Part shown: positions 31,395-39,911 of the stretch, one piece after another
How positions within the stretch are numbered: position 1 is the first letter of the stretch
How the letters are laid out: the number at the start of each line of letters is the position of its first letter
Source: Streptomyces sp. OR43
Lineage (GTDB): Bacteria; Actinomycetota; Actinomycetes; Streptomycetales; Streptomycetaceae
Direction: 5' to 3'
Assembly (NCBI RefSeq): GCF_008042275.1
Contig: NZ_RDBK01000043.1
Location: forward strand, 2,350,960 to 2,401,486
Length of the DNA stretch: 50,527 nucleotides
Translations under genes and position numbers: made by a program
Notes under the pieces: model-generated
What the model saw: only the letters and a program-made list of their open reading frames with translations
Told to the model about the DNA's origin: nothing
Database searches by the model: none

Positions 31395-31822
31395 TGACGG
31401 CGAAGGTGAGTTACGACTCGGTCGAGGTCGGTACGGAGCTGCCGCCGCAGTCCTTCCCGGTCACCCGCGCGACGCTCGTGCAGTACGCGGGCGCCTCCGG
31501 CGACTTCAACCCGATTCACTGGAACGAGAAGTTCGCGCGCGAGGTCGGGCTGGAGGACGTGATCGCCCACGGCATGTTCACCATGGCCGAGGCGATCCGC
31601 GTGGTCACGGACTGGGCCGGTGACCCGGGTGCGGTCGTCGAGTACGGCGTGCGGTTCACCCGGCAGGTCGTCGTCCCCAACGACGACAAGGGCGCGCTGA
31701 TCGAGGTCAGCGCCAAGGTGGGCGCGCTGCTGGACGACAAGCGGGTGCGGGTCGACCTGACGGCGACGAGCGGCGACAAGAAGGTGCTGGGCATGTCCCG
31801 CGCCGTGGTGCAGCTCGGCTGA
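31394..31822 (+). CDS. HadB-like MaoC dehydratase, catalytic subunit
   Basis: The 142-residue hot-dog protein has the catalytic hydratase-2 dyad Asp37 and His42 in GDFNPIHWNEKFA, followed by GLEDVIAHGMFTM. It should be the active partner of the HadA-like protein, dehydrating (3R)-hydroxyacyl thioesters. The ATG at 31394 overlaps the previous stop, with AGGAGG four bases upstream. A GTG one codon earlier is possible but too close to the SD. Confidence 0.9.
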   Translation: MTAKVSYDSVEVGTELPPQSFPVTRATLVQYAGASGDFNPIHWNEKFAREVGLEDVIAHGMFTMAEAIRVVTDWAGDPGAVVEYGVRFTRQVVVPNDDKGALIEVSAKVGALLDDKRVRVDLTATSGDKKVLGMSRAVVQLG

Positions 31823-31842
31823 CACCGTCGCGATGTGCTGAC

Positions 31843-31877
31843 GTAAGGGGCGCGGTCCATGGGGCCGTGCCCCTTAC
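31843..31877 (+). terminator. terminator after the hadAB-like pair
   Basis: GTAAGGGGC and GCCCCTTAC pair with an inner GGTCC/GGGCC pairing, 20 bases after the stop codon. Confidence 0.75.
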
Positions 31878-31965
31878 GCATGGGGCCGCCACCGCAGGAG
31901 CTGCCGGTTGCGCGGGGGGACGTGGCCCACGGGGCCGAGGTGCCCGGTCCCCGGAACGCGGACCG

Positions 31966-31971
31966 TACTCT
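31966..31971 (+). promoter_or_regulatory. -10 element placed for leaderless murB mRNA
   Basis: TACTCT ends seven bases before the murB GTG, so transcription would start at or next to the start codon. There is no ribosome-binding sequence before the GTG. The -35 region is not obvious. Confidence 0.5.
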
Positions 31972-31978
31972 TGTCCCC

Positions 31979-33034
31979 GTGCAGGAACTCCACGACGCGC
32001 CCCTCGCCCCCCTGACCACCTTCCGGCTCGGCGGCCCCGCCACCCGGCTCCTCACCGCGACGACCGACGCCGAAGTGGTCGACGCCGTGCGCGAGGCCGA
32101 CGACAGCGGCACCCCGCTCCTGGTCATCGGCGGCGGCAGCAACCTGGTCATCGGTGACAAGGGGTTCGAAGGCACCGCCCTGCGCATCGCGACCAAGGGC
32201 TTCGTGCTGGACGGGCCCACGCTCGAACTGGCCGCCGGAGAGGTCTGGACGGACGCCGTCGCCCGCAGTGTGGAGGCCGGCCTCGCGGGCCTCGAATGCC
32301 TGGCCGGCATCCCCGGTTCGGCGGGAGCCACCCCGATCCAGAACGTCGGGGCGTACGGGCAGGAGGTGTCGTCCACCATCACGGAGGTCGTCGCCTACGA
32401 CCGGCGCACCCGGGAAACGGTCACGATCCCGAACTCCGAGTGCGCCTTCGCGTACCGGCACAGCCGTTTCAAGGCCGAACCCGACCGGTTCGTGGTGCTG
32501 CGTGTCCGCTTCGGCCTCGAAGAGGCGGGCGGTCTGTCCGCGCCCCTCAAGTACCCCGAGACGGCACGCGCCATGGGTGTGGCGGAAGGGGAGCGCGTTC
32601 CCGCCGCGGCCGCCCGTGAAACCGTGCTCCGGCTCCGCGCCGGCAAAGGCATGGTGCTCGACCCCGAGGACCACGACACCTGGTCGGCCGGGTCCTTCTT
32701 CACCAACCCGATCCTGGACCCGGCGCAGTTCGAGGCCTTCCTCGCCGCGGCGGCGCGGCACCTCGGACCGGACGTCACGCCCCCCGCCTTCCCCGCGGGC
32801 GAGGGACGCACCAAGACCTCGGCGGCCTGGCTCATCGACCGGGCCGGTTTCACCAAGGGATACGGCTCCGGCCCGGCCCGCATCTCCACGAAGCACACGC
32901 TGGCCCTCACGAACCGCGGCGCGGCGAGCACCGAGGATCTGCTGGCCCTGGCGCGCGAGGTCGTCGCCGGGGTCCAGGACGTCTTCGGCGTCACGCTCGT
33001 CAACGAACCGGTGACCGTCGGCGTGAGCCTGTAG
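31979..33034 (+). CDS. murB: UDP-N-acetylenolpyruvoylglucosamine reductase
   Basis: The 351-residue FAD enzyme completes UDP-MurNAc synthesis for peptidoglycan. It has LTTFRLGGPA at the start, the FAD pocket IGGGSNLVIGDKGF, LAGIPGSAGATPIQNVGAYGQE, and the active-site Ser region GSFFTNPIL, with the reductive Glu expected near the end. The GTG at 31979 places the N-terminus as in homologues; the open frame to 31859 overlaps a terminator hairpin and is unlikely to be translated. No SD is visible, which fits leaderless translation. Confidence 0.93.
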   Translation: MQELHDAPLAPLTTFRLGGPATRLLTATTDAEVVDAVREADDSGTPLLVIGGGSNLVIGDKGFEGTALRIATKGFVLDGPTLELAAGEVWTDAVARSVEAGLAGLECLAGIPGSAGATPIQNVGAYGQEVSSTITEVVAYDRRTRETVTIPNSECAFAYRHSRFKAEPDRFVVLRVRFGLEEAGGLSAPLKYPETARAMGVAEGERVPAAAARETVLRLRAGKGMVLDPEDHDTWSAGSFFTNPILDPAQFEAFLAAAARHLGPDVTPPAFPAGEGRTKTSAAWLIDRAGFTKGYGSGPARISTKHTLALTNRGAASTEDLLALAREVVAGVQDVFGVTLVNEPVTVGVSL

Positions 33035-33044
33035 GCGCTGGGCG

Positions 33045-33680
33045 TCAGTACGCCACGCCCACCCCTTGCTTCACCGACGCCGGGTCGTCGGTCAGCGCGA
33101 GCATCGCGTGTGCCACGTCGGCCCGGGAGATGGACCGGCCGCTGCGCGGGTTGCTGCCGATGACGGTCCGGTATCGGCCCGTCAGCGGCCCGTTGGTGAG
33201 CTTCGGCGGACGCACCGACGTCCAGTCCGTGGCGGAGGCCGCCAGCGCGGCCTCCATGGCGGTGAGATCCGCGTAGACCTCCTTCAGGATCGCGCCGATC
33301 GCCGCGAGCATCATGCGGTCGAGCAGCGGGTCGTCCGCGGGCTTCGGGGCGACGGGGGCCGCGCTCACCACGAGCAGCCGACGGGTCCCCTCCGCCTCCA
33401 TGGCCGTCAGCACGCTACGGGTCAGCCGCTCCGCGATTCCGTCGGCCTTCCGGCCGCGGGCGCCGAGACCGGAGAGCACCGCGTCGCGGCCCGCGACCGC
33501 CTCGCGCAGCGCCTCCGGGTCGTCGATACGGGCCGCGGTGTGGACCGTGAGGCCGGAGAGCGGCACCGGCAGCCGCGCGGGATCGCGGACCACCGCCGTC
33601 ACCTCGTGCCCCGCCGCCACCGCCTGGCGGACGATCTCCTGCCCGATGCCGCCTGTCGCGCCGAACACTGTGAGCTTCAT
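33045..33680 (-). CDS. NAD(P)-dependent reductase, SDR-like
   Basis: The 211-residue protein has the N-terminal Rossmann motif FGATGGIGQEI (residues 5-15) and the atypical-SDR core VVSAAPVAPKP and DWTSVRPPKLTNGPL. It is related to NAD(P)H-binding epimerase/flavin reductase-like proteins. Its start has GGGAGGG at good distance. It is divergent from a TetR regulator across an 86-bp region with two operator-like palindromes, so that regulator probably controls it. Substrate unknown. Confidence 0.82.
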   Translation of the reverse strand: MKLTVFGATGGIGQEIVRQAVAAGHEVTAVVRDPARLPVPLSGLTVHTAARIDDPEALREAVAGRDAVLSGLGARGRKADGIAERLTRSVLTAMEAEGTRRLLVVSAAPVAPKPADDPLLDRMMLAAIGAILKEVYADLTAMEAALAASATDWTSVRPPKLTNGPLTGRYRTVIGSNPRSGRSISRADVAHAMLALTDDPASVKQGVGVAY

Positions 33681-33695
33681 GGCACACCCTCCCAG

Positions 33696-33744
33696 GTGAG
33701 TAAGTATTCACTCACCTCTAGAGTGAGTGGGTACTCACTCACTC
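33696..33744. promoter_or_regulatory. two operator palindromes for the TetR regulator
   Basis: Two sites of the form GTGAGT-N8-ACTCAC lie side by side: 33696-33715 (16 of 20 positions symmetric) and 33721-33744 (22 of 24). Their centres are 27 bp apart. They fill the middle of the divergent promoter region, so bound regulator should block both genes. Confidence 0.75.
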
Positions 33745-33766
33745 GTCAAGCTTCGTTGGAGAGCAC

Positions 33767-34372
33767 ATGGAGCAGAAGCCGGCCCGCGCCCGCATCATCG
33801 ACGCCGCCCACCGGCTGATGCTCACCATCGGCCTGGCCCGGGCCACCACCAAGGAGATCGCCCGGGCCGCCGGCTGCTCCGAGGCCGCGCTCTACAAGCA
33901 CTTCTCGAGCAAGGAAGAGCTGTTCGTGGTGGTGCTGAAGGAGCGTCTGCCCAAGGTCGACGGAGTCCTGAAGCGGCTCATCGCCGACCCGGGGGAGGGG
34001 GAACGGACGGTGGAGCGGAACCTCGCCGAGATCGCCCACGAGGCCGCCCTCTTCTACGAGCAGAGCTTCCCGATCGCCGCGTCCCTCTACGCCGAGCCGA
34101 GGCTCAAGGCGCGCCACGACGAGGCCATGCGCGAGCTGGGAACCGGCCCCCACATACCCATCCGCGGGCTCGACGCGTATCTGCGCGCCGAACAGGCGGC
34201 GGGTCGCGTACGGGCCGACGCCGACACGTACACGGCCGCCTCCCTGCTGATGGGGGCCTGCGCCCAGCGGGCCTTCGCCTACGACGCGACGGAGACCGGC
34301 GAGCCGCCGCAGCCGCTCGACGCCTTCGCCGCCTCGGTCGCCCGGATGGTCCTGAGCGGCCTCACGGGGTAG
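33767..34372 (+). CDS. TetR-family transcriptional regulator
   Basis: The 201-residue protein has an N-terminal helix-turn-helix (RIIDAAHRLM..., TTKEIARAAGCSEAALYKHF, residues 9-48) and an all-helical ligand domain. It is most likely an autorepressor that also controls the divergent reductase through the GTGAGT/ACTCAC palindromes. The inducer is unknown. It is convergent with the adenosine deaminase gene, 12 bp apart. Confidence 0.9.
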   Translation: MEQKPARARIIDAAHRLMLTIGLARATTKEIARAAGCSEAALYKHFSSKEELFVVVLKERLPKVDGVLKRLIADPGEGERTVERNLAEIAHEAALFYEQSFPIAASLYAEPRLKARHDEAMRELGTGPHIPIRGLDAYLRAEQAAGRVRADADTYTAASLLMGACAQRAFAYDATETGEPPQPLDAFAASVARMVLSGLTG

Positions 34373-34384
34373 GACACGGGGCCG

Positions 34385-35407
34385 TCAGCCCGCCGGCTTG
34401 GCCAGCCATGCGTCGACGCCCGCCAGCAGGTCCGTACGGACCGCTTCGGGCGCCGCCGAACCCCGTACCGACTGGCGCGCCAGCTCGGCCAGCTCCTCGT
34501 CGGTGAACGCGTGATGGCGGCGGACGAGGTCGTACTGCGCGGCCAGGCGGGAACCGAACAGCAGCGGGTCGTCCGCCCCGAGCGCCATCGGCACACCGGC
34601 CTCGAACAGAGTGCGCAGGGGGACGTCGGAAGGCTTCTCGTAGACGCCGAGCGCCACGTTCGACGCGGGGCACACCTCGCAGGTCACCCCGCGCTCCGCC
34701 AGCCTGCGCAGCAGCCGTGGGTCCTCGGCGGCCCGGACCCCGTGTCCGACCCGTGCCGCGTCGAGGTCGTCCAGGCAGTCGCGGACGCTGGAGGGCCCCG
34801 ACAGCTCACCGCCGTGCGGGGCCGCCAGCAGGCCGCCTTCCCTGGCGATGGCGAAGGCCCGGTCGAAGTCACGGGCCATGCCGCGCCGCTCGTCGTTGGA
34901 GAGCCCGAATCCGACGACGCCCCGGTCCGCGTACCGCACCGCGAGCCGTGCCAGCGTCCTGGCGTCCAGCGGGTGCTTCATCCGGTTCGCCGCGATCACC
35001 ACCCGTATCGGCAGCCCGGTATCGCGCGAGGCGCTGTCCACCGCGTCCAGGATGATCTCGATCGCGGGGATGAGCCCGCCGAGCAGGGGTGCGTACGAGG
35101 TGGGGTCGACCTGGATCTCCAGCCAGCCGGAGCCGTCCGCCACGTCCTCCTGGGCGGCCTCGCGCACCAGCCGCTGGATGTCGTCGGGGGTCCGCAGGCA
35201 GGAGCGGGCGATGTCGTAGAGCCGCTGGAAGCGGAACCAGCCGCGCTCGTCCGTCGCCCGCAGGCTCGGGGGTTCGCCGCCGGTCAGTGCCTCGGGCAGC
35301 CGCACGCCGTACTTGTCGGCGAGTTCGAGCAGCGTCGTGGGCCGCATCGACCCGGTGAAATGCAGGTGCAGGTGGGCCTTCGGCAACAGCCGTACATCAC
35401 GCTCCAT
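34385..35407 (-). CDS. add: adenosine deaminase
   Basis: The 340-residue metal-dependent deaminase has HLHLHFTG (zinc ligands His14 and His16), the catalytic Glu in PHGGELSG (canonical HAGE reads HGGE here), the GHGVRA zinc/catalytic His and the terminal GADDP Asp pair. It converts adenosine to inosine in purine salvage. The start is set at the ATG 35407, which gives the usual N-terminus. An open frame from GTG 35488 overlaps a terminator hairpin. Confidence 0.85.
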   Translation of the reverse strand: MERDVRLLPKAHLHLHFTGSMRPTTLLELADKYGVRLPEALTGGEPPSLRATDERGWFRFQRLYDIARSCLRTPDDIQRLVREAAQEDVADGSGWLEIQVDPTSYAPLLGGLIPAIEIILDAVDSASRDTGLPIRVVIAANRMKHPLDARTLARLAVRYADRGVVGFGLSNDERRGMARDFDRAFAIAREGGLLAAPHGGELSGPSSVRDCLDDLDAARVGHGVRAAEDPRLLRRLAERGVTCEVCPASNVALGVYEKPSDVPLRTLFEAGVPMALGADDPLLFGSRLAAQYDLVRRHHAFTDEELAELARQSVRGSAAPEAVRTDLLAGVDAWLAKPAG

Positions 35408-35492
35408 CCATGGATCTTGCCGCACGGACGGGGCGCCGCGGTAGCCGGTTTCCCCATCGAGTTGCCCATCGAACGAATGCGCGAACACGAAA

Positions 35493-35520
35493 GCGACCCC
35501 CGGCCGGAACCGAGGGTCGC
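35493..35520 (-). terminator. hairpin after the aminotransferase gene
   Basis: GCGACCC and GGGTCGC pair, with some further pairing inside. The hairpin lies about 20 bases past the aminotransferase stop on the minus strand. Confidence 0.6.
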
Positions 35521-35541
35521 CATCGCGGAATCCGGGAGGTA

Positions 35542-36768
35542 CTAGGCCTTGGCCTCGCCCAGCAGCTTCTGGAGCCTCGAGACGCCCTCGACCAGGTCGT
35601 CGTCACCCAGCGCGTAGGAAAGACGCAGGTAGCCCGGGGTGCCGAAGGCCTCGCCCGGAACGACGGCGACCTCGGCCTCGTCCAGGATCAGCGCCGCCAG
35701 CTCGACCGACGTGGCCGGGCGCTTGCCGCGGATCTCCTTGCCGAGCAGCTCCTTCACCGACGGGTACGCGTAGAACGCGCCCTCGGGCTCGGGGCACAGG
35801 ACGCCGTCGATCTCGTTGAGCATCCGCACGATGGTCTGCCGGCGCCGGTCGAAGGCGGTGCGCATCTCGGCGACCGCGTCCAGGTTGCCGGAGACGGCGG
35901 CCAGCGCGGCGGCCTGCGCGACGTTGGAGACGTTGGAGGTCGCGTGCGACTGCAGGTTCGTCGCCGCCTTCACCACGTCCCTGGGGCCGATGACCCAGCC
36001 CACGCGCCAGCCGGTCATCGCGTACGTCTTGGCGACGCCGTTGACCACGATGCACTTGTCGCGCAGCTCGGGCACGATCGCCGGCAGCGAGGTGAACTTC
36101 GCGTCGCCGTAGACGAGGTGCTCGTAGATCTCGTCGGTCAGCACCCACAGACCGTGCTCGACGGCCCACTTGCCGATCGCCTCGGCCTCGGCCTCGCTGT
36201 AGACCGCACCGGTCGGGTTCGACGGGGAGACGAACAGGACGACCTTCGTACGCTCCGTGCGTGCCGCCTCCAGCTGTTCCACCGAGACCCGGTACCCGGT
36301 GGTCTCGTCGGCGACGACATCCACCGGTACGCCGCCGGCGAGGCGGATCGACTCGGGGTAGGTGGTCCAGTACGGCGCCGGGACGATGACCTCGTCGCCC
36401 GGGTCGAGGATCGCGGCGAAGGCCTCGTAGATGGCCTGCTTGCCGCCGTTGGTCACCAGGATCTGCGAGGCGTCCACCTCGTAGCCGGAGTCGCGCAGCG
36501 TCTTCTCGGCGATGGCGGCCTTGAGCTCGGGGAGCCCGCCCGCCGGGGTGTAGCGGTGGTACTTCGGGTTGCGGCAGGCCTCGACCGCGGCGTCGACGAT
36601 GTAGCCGGGGGTCGGGAAGTCGGGCTCGCCGGCACCGAAGCCGATCACCGGACGGCCGGCGGCCTTGAGGGCCTTGGCCTTGGCGTCGACGGCGAGGGTG
36701 GCGGACTCGGAGATGGCACCGATGCGGGCGGAGACCCGGCGCTCGGAGGGAGAAGTAGCAGCGCTCAT
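35542..36768 (-). CDS. aspC: class I PLP aminotransferase, aspartate type
   Basis: The 408-residue enzyme has the class I features: VIGFGAGEPDFPTP, the PLP-phosphate motif near TNGGKQAI, SPSNPTGAVY, and the Schiff-base Lys247 in NGVAKTYAMTGWRVGW. It probably interconverts aspartate and 2-oxoglutarate with oxaloacetate and glutamate; related enzymes of this subgroup also act as prephenate aminotransferases. The start ATG at 36768 has GGGGGG just upstream; a start nine bases earlier is possible. Confidence 0.9.
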   Translation of the reverse strand: MSAATSPSERRVSARIGAISESATLAVDAKAKALKAAGRPVIGFGAGEPDFPTPGYIVDAAVEACRNPKYHRYTPAGGLPELKAAIAEKTLRDSGYEVDASQILVTNGGKQAIYEAFAAILDPGDEVIVPAPYWTTYPESIRLAGGVPVDVVADETTGYRVSVEQLEAARTERTKVVLFVSPSNPTGAVYSEAEAEAIGKWAVEHGLWVLTDEIYEHLVYGDAKFTSLPAIVPELRDKCIVVNGVAKTYAMTGWRVGWVIGPRDVVKAATNLQSHATSNVSNVAQAAALAAVSGNLDAVAEMRTAFDRRRQTIVRMLNEIDGVLCPEPEGAFYAYPSVKELLGKEIRGKRPATSVELAALILDEAEVAVVPGEAFGTPGYLRLSYALGDDDLVEGVSRLQKLLGEAKA

Positions 36769-37004
36769 GCCCCCCATGCTCGCAGACCGTATTCCCCGTC
36801 GGCACAGGGGTTTCAGGGACCGGACAGCAGCCGGACACCATGTGGACGGACGAGCGGACAGCATCGGACAGGAACGGTCGGGAGCTATCTGTTCGACGCC
36901 GGGCCGCTGAGCACGTACACTCACCTGTCGTTGGCCTTCACCAGCCGCACCGTTCCTGCACCCGGGGCATCCGGGGACATGCGGTAGGTTGGTGGAATCC
37001 ACAA

Positions 37005-37077
37005 AGGGTCGTAGCTCAATTGGTAGAGCACTGGTCTCCAAAACCAGCGGTTGGGGGTTCAAGTCCCTCCGGCCCTG
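37005..37077 (+). tRNA. tRNA-Trp (CCA)
   Basis: The 73-nt cloverleaf has acceptor AGGGTCG with CGGCCCT, anticodon stem CTGGT/ACCAG with loop CTCCAAA (CCA), and T loop TTCAAGT. It lies directly upstream of secE, as in mycobacteria. The probable promoter is in 36769-37004, a gene-free region shared with the divergent aminotransferase. Confidence 0.97.
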
Positions 37078-37183
37078 CTACACACTCCTTCGCCAGGATG
37101 TGTGCGCATGTACGTACTTCAATGCACTGCCGTGCGGCTTCACCGGGCGCGGCACGGCCATGACCCGGAATCAGGTGAGAAGC

Positions 37184-37471
37184 GTGACGGACGCCGTGGG
37201 CTCCATCGACATGCCTGATGCCGAGGATGAAGTCCCCGAGTCGAAGAAGAAGACCCGGAAGGGCGGCAAGCGCGGCAAGAAGGGCCCTCTGGGCCGTCTC
37301 GCGCTCTTCTACCGCCAGATCGTCGCCGAGCTTCGCAAGGTTGTCTGGCCGACTCGCAACCAGCTGACGACATACACCTCCGTGGTGATTGTGTTCGTAG
37401 TCGTCATGATTGGTCTTGTTACCGTGATTGACTTCGGTTTCCAGCGGGTCATCAAGTACGTCTTCGGCTGA
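37184..37471 (+). CDS. secE: preprotein translocase subunit SecE
   Basis: The 95-residue single-spanning subunit begins VTDAVGSIDMPDAEDE and has a basic stretch and the conserved cytoplasmic helix FYRQIVAELRKVVWPTRNQL before one membrane helix (VVIVFVVVMIGLVTVI). It stabilises SecY in the general secretion channel. The start is the GTG at 37184, six to seven bases after AGGTGA and matching known Streptomyces SecE. It is cotranscribed with nusG downstream. Confidence 0.93.
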   Translation: MTDAVGSIDMPDAEDEVPESKKKTRKGGKRGKKGPLGRLALFYRQIVAELRKVVWPTRNQLTTYTSVVIVFVVVMIGLVTVIDFGFQRVIKYVFG

Positions 37472-37480
37472 TCCCGCGGA

Positions 37481-37501
37481 GGGCGCCTCATGGGGGCGCC
37501 C
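37481..37501 (+). terminator. attenuator-like hairpin between secE and nusG
   Basis: GGGCGCC and GGCGCCC pair over a short loop and are followed by CCTTTCGC. The stem is short and the downstream gene is in the same operon, so partial attenuation is more likely than full termination. Confidence 0.4.
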
Positions 37502-37546
37502 CTTTCGCATGTTCCACCCATTTGTATCCAGGAAGAAGCAGCCACC

Positions 37547-38458
37547 GTGTCTGACCCGAACCTGAACGACGCCGTCGAGCCGACGGCGGGCGCCTTCGAG
37601 TCCGCCGAGGACGAGCTCGACATCGTCGAGGCGGCGGACGCTGTGGAGCCGGACCAGGCTGAAGCTGCCGACGCCGCCGCGGGCGAGCCCGCCGAGCAGG
37701 ACGCCGTGCACACCGAGGACGCCGCCGAAGCCGACGACGAGGCCCCCGAGGCCGAAGCCGGTGACGACGAGGACGAGAGCCCCGAGGCCGAGGAAGCCGC
37801 CGACGAGGCCGACGAGGAAGAGGCCGAGCCGGCCGAGCCCGTCGACGCCGTCACCGCCCTGCGCGAGGAGCTCCGTACGCTCCCGGGCGAGTGGTACGTC
37901 ATTCACACGTACGCCGGTTACGAGAAGCGTGTGAAGGCCAACCTGGAGCAGCGCGCCGTCTCGCTGAACGTGGAGGAGTTCGTCTATCAGGCCGAGGTGC
38001 CTGAGGAGGAAATCGTCCAGATCAAGAACGGCGAGCGCAAGAACGTCCGGCAGAACAAGCTCCCGGGGTACGTCCTGGTGCGCATGGACCTGACGAACGA
38101 GTCCTGGGGCGTCGTCCGTAACACGCCCGGCGTCACCGGCTTCGTGGGCAACGCCTACGACCCGTACCCGCTGACCCTGGACGAGATCGTCAAGATGCTC
38201 GCCCCGGAGGCCGAGGAGAAGGCCGCCCGCGAGGCCGCCGAGGCCGAGGGCAAGCCGGCTCCGTCCCGCAAGGTCGAGGTCCAGGTGCTGGACTTCGAGG
38301 TGGGCGACTCGGTCACCGTCACCGACGGCCCCTTCGCGACCCTGCAGGCGACGATCAACGAGATCAACGCCGACTCCAAGAAGGTCAAGGGTCTCGTCGA
38401 GATCTTCGGCCGTGAGACCCCGGTCGAGCTCAGCTTCGACCAGATCCAGAAGAACTAG
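37547..38458 (+). CDS. nusG: transcription elongation/termination factor NusG
   Basis: The 303-residue NusG has an N-terminal extension of about 105 residues that is strongly acidic (Glu/Asp/Ala). The NGN domain follows (EWYVIHTYAGYEKRVKANLEQR, NKLPGYVLVRMDL) and a C-terminal KOW domain (FEVGDSVTVTDGPFATLQ). It binds the RNA polymerase clamp and modulates pausing and Rho-dependent termination. The start is GTG 37547, with AGGAAG about 13 bases upstream. A Glu/Ala linker between domains is longer than in E. coli NusG (181 residues). Confidence 0.93.
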   Translation: MSDPNLNDAVEPTAGAFESAEDELDIVEAADAVEPDQAEAADAAAGEPAEQDAVHTEDAAEADDEAPEAEAGDDEDESPEAEEAADEADEEEAEPAEPVDAVTALREELRTLPGEWYVIHTYAGYEKRVKANLEQRAVSLNVEEFVYQAEVPEEEIVQIKNGERKNVRQNKLPGYVLVRMDLTNESWGVVRNTPGVTGFVGNAYDPYPLTLDEIVKMLAPEAEEKAAREAAEAEGKPAPSRKVEVQVLDFEVGDSVTVTDGPFATLQATINEINADSKKVKGLVEIFGRETPVELSFDQIQKN

Positions 38459-38488
38459 CGCTTCCCGCCAGCTTCTGGACACATGCCT

Positions 38489-38539
38489 ACCGAGCAGGTC
38501 AGACCGGCTGTCACAGCAGGTCTGACCTGCTCGGTTTTT
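38489..38539 (+). terminator. strong U-tailed terminator between nusG and rplK
   Basis: ACCGAGCAGGTCAGACC and GGTCTGACCTGCTCGGT are perfect 17-bp arms, and the second arm runs into TTTTT. It separates the secE-nusG transcript from rplKA. Confidence 0.9.
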
Positions 38540-38634
38540 GGTCGCGCAGCTATACCCGTTATCGTTGTGCGGTATGCCTGCATCCGGATGACCGGATGAC
38601 GGCGAAAACTCTCACTAGGACCCGGAGAGAGCAC

Positions 38635-39069
38635 ATGCCTCCCAAGAAGAAGAAGGTCACGGGGCTTATCAAGCTCCAGATCAACGCCGGTGCGGCCAAC
38701 CCGGCCCCGCCGGTCGGCCCCGCACTGGGCCAGCACGGCGTCAACATCATGGAGTTCTGCAAGGCCTACAACGCCGCGACCGAGTCGCAGCGTGGCATGG
38801 TCGTGCCGGTGGAGATCACGGTCTACGAGGACCGCTCCTTCACCTTCATCACCAAGACTCCGCCGGCCGCCAAGCTGATCCTCAAGGCCGCGGGTGTGGA
38901 CAAGGGCTCCGGCGAGCCGCACAAGACCAAGGTTGCCAAGCTGACGGCCGCCCAGGTCCGCGAGATCGCCACGACGAAGCTCCCCGACCTGAACGCCAAT
39001 GACCTCGACGCCGCGTCGAAGATCATCGCCGGCACCGCCCGTTCCATGGGCATCACGGTCGAAGGCTGA
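38635..39069 (+). CDS. rplK: 50S ribosomal protein L11
   Basis: The 144-residue L11 has the N-terminal [21 protein letters not shown] domain, the proline-rich side of the thiopeptide-binding site, and the rRNA-binding C-terminal domain with the conserved [12 protein letters not shown] end. It belongs to the GTPase-associated centre and is needed for stringent-response signalling. The start ATG 38635 has GGAGAG upstream. It forms an operon with rplA. Confidence 0.97.
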
Positions 39070-39148
39070 TTCAGCCCCACCCCCTCAGTGGTAGGACCAA
39101 GCGCTGGTCCGCACCACGACTCCACACTCTGAAACCACAGGAGTAGAA

Positions 39149-39871
39149 GTGAAGCGCAGCAAGAACCTCCGCGCTGCGGACGCCAAGATCGACCGGGCGC
39201 GCAACTACGCCCCGCTCGAGGCCGTCCGTATCGCCAAGGACACCGCCTCCACGAAGTTCGACAGCACCGTCGAGGTCGCGTTTGCCCTGGGTGTTGACCC
39301 GCGCAAGGCCGACCAGATGGTCCGTGGCACCGTGAACCTCCCGCACGGCACCGGCAAGACCGCCCGGGTCCTGGTCTTCGCGACCGGTGACCGTGCTGCG
39401 GCCGCGGAAGCCGCGGGCGCCGACATCGTCGGCGCCGACGAGCTCATCGACGAGGTGGCGAAGGGCCGTCTGGACTTCGACGCCGTCGTCGCGACCCCGG
39501 ACCTCATGGGCAAGGTCGGCCGCCTCGGCCGCGTGCTCGGTCCGCGTGGTCTGATGCCGAACCCGAAGACCGGCACCGTCACCCCCGATGTCGTGAAGGC
39601 TGTCAACGACATCAAGGGCGGCAAGATCGAGTTCCGCGTCGACAAGCACTCGAACCTGCACTTCATCATCGGCAAGACCTCGTTCGACGAGACCAAGCTG
39701 GTGGAGAACTACGCAGCGGCGCTGGACGAGATCCTCCGTCTGAAGCCGTCCGCCGCCAAGGGCCGCTACATCAAGAAGGCCACGCTGGCCACCACGATGG
39801 GCCCCGGCATCCCGCTGGACGCCAACCGCACCCGTAACCTCCTCGTCGAGGAGGACCCGGCCGCCGTCTGA
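39149..39871 (+). CDS. rplA: 50S ribosomal protein L1
   Basis: The 240-residue L1 has the two-domain layout: KFDSTVEVAFALGVDPRKADQMVRG, the GLMPNPKTGTVTPDV segment and KGRYIKKATLATTMGPGIPLD. L1 forms the stalk that moves E-site tRNA and in many bacteria represses its own rplKA mRNA. GTG start with AGGAGTAGAA upstream. A strong hairpin follows 40 bases after the stop. Confidence 0.97.
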   Translation: MKRSKNLRAADAKIDRARNYAPLEAVRIAKDTASTKFDSTVEVAFALGVDPRKADQMVRGTVNLPHGTGKTARVLVFATGDRAAAAEAAGADIVGADELIDEVAKGRLDFDAVVATPDLMGKVGRLGRVLGPRGLMPNPKTGTVTPDVVKAVNDIKGGKIEFRVDKHSNLHFIIGKTSFDETKLVENYAAALDEILRLKPSAAKGRYIKKATLATTMGPGIPLDANRTRNLLVEEDPAAV

Positions 39872-39911
39872 GCCATCGCGCTCGTACGACCGCCGTGTCA
39901 CGTGTGACATT

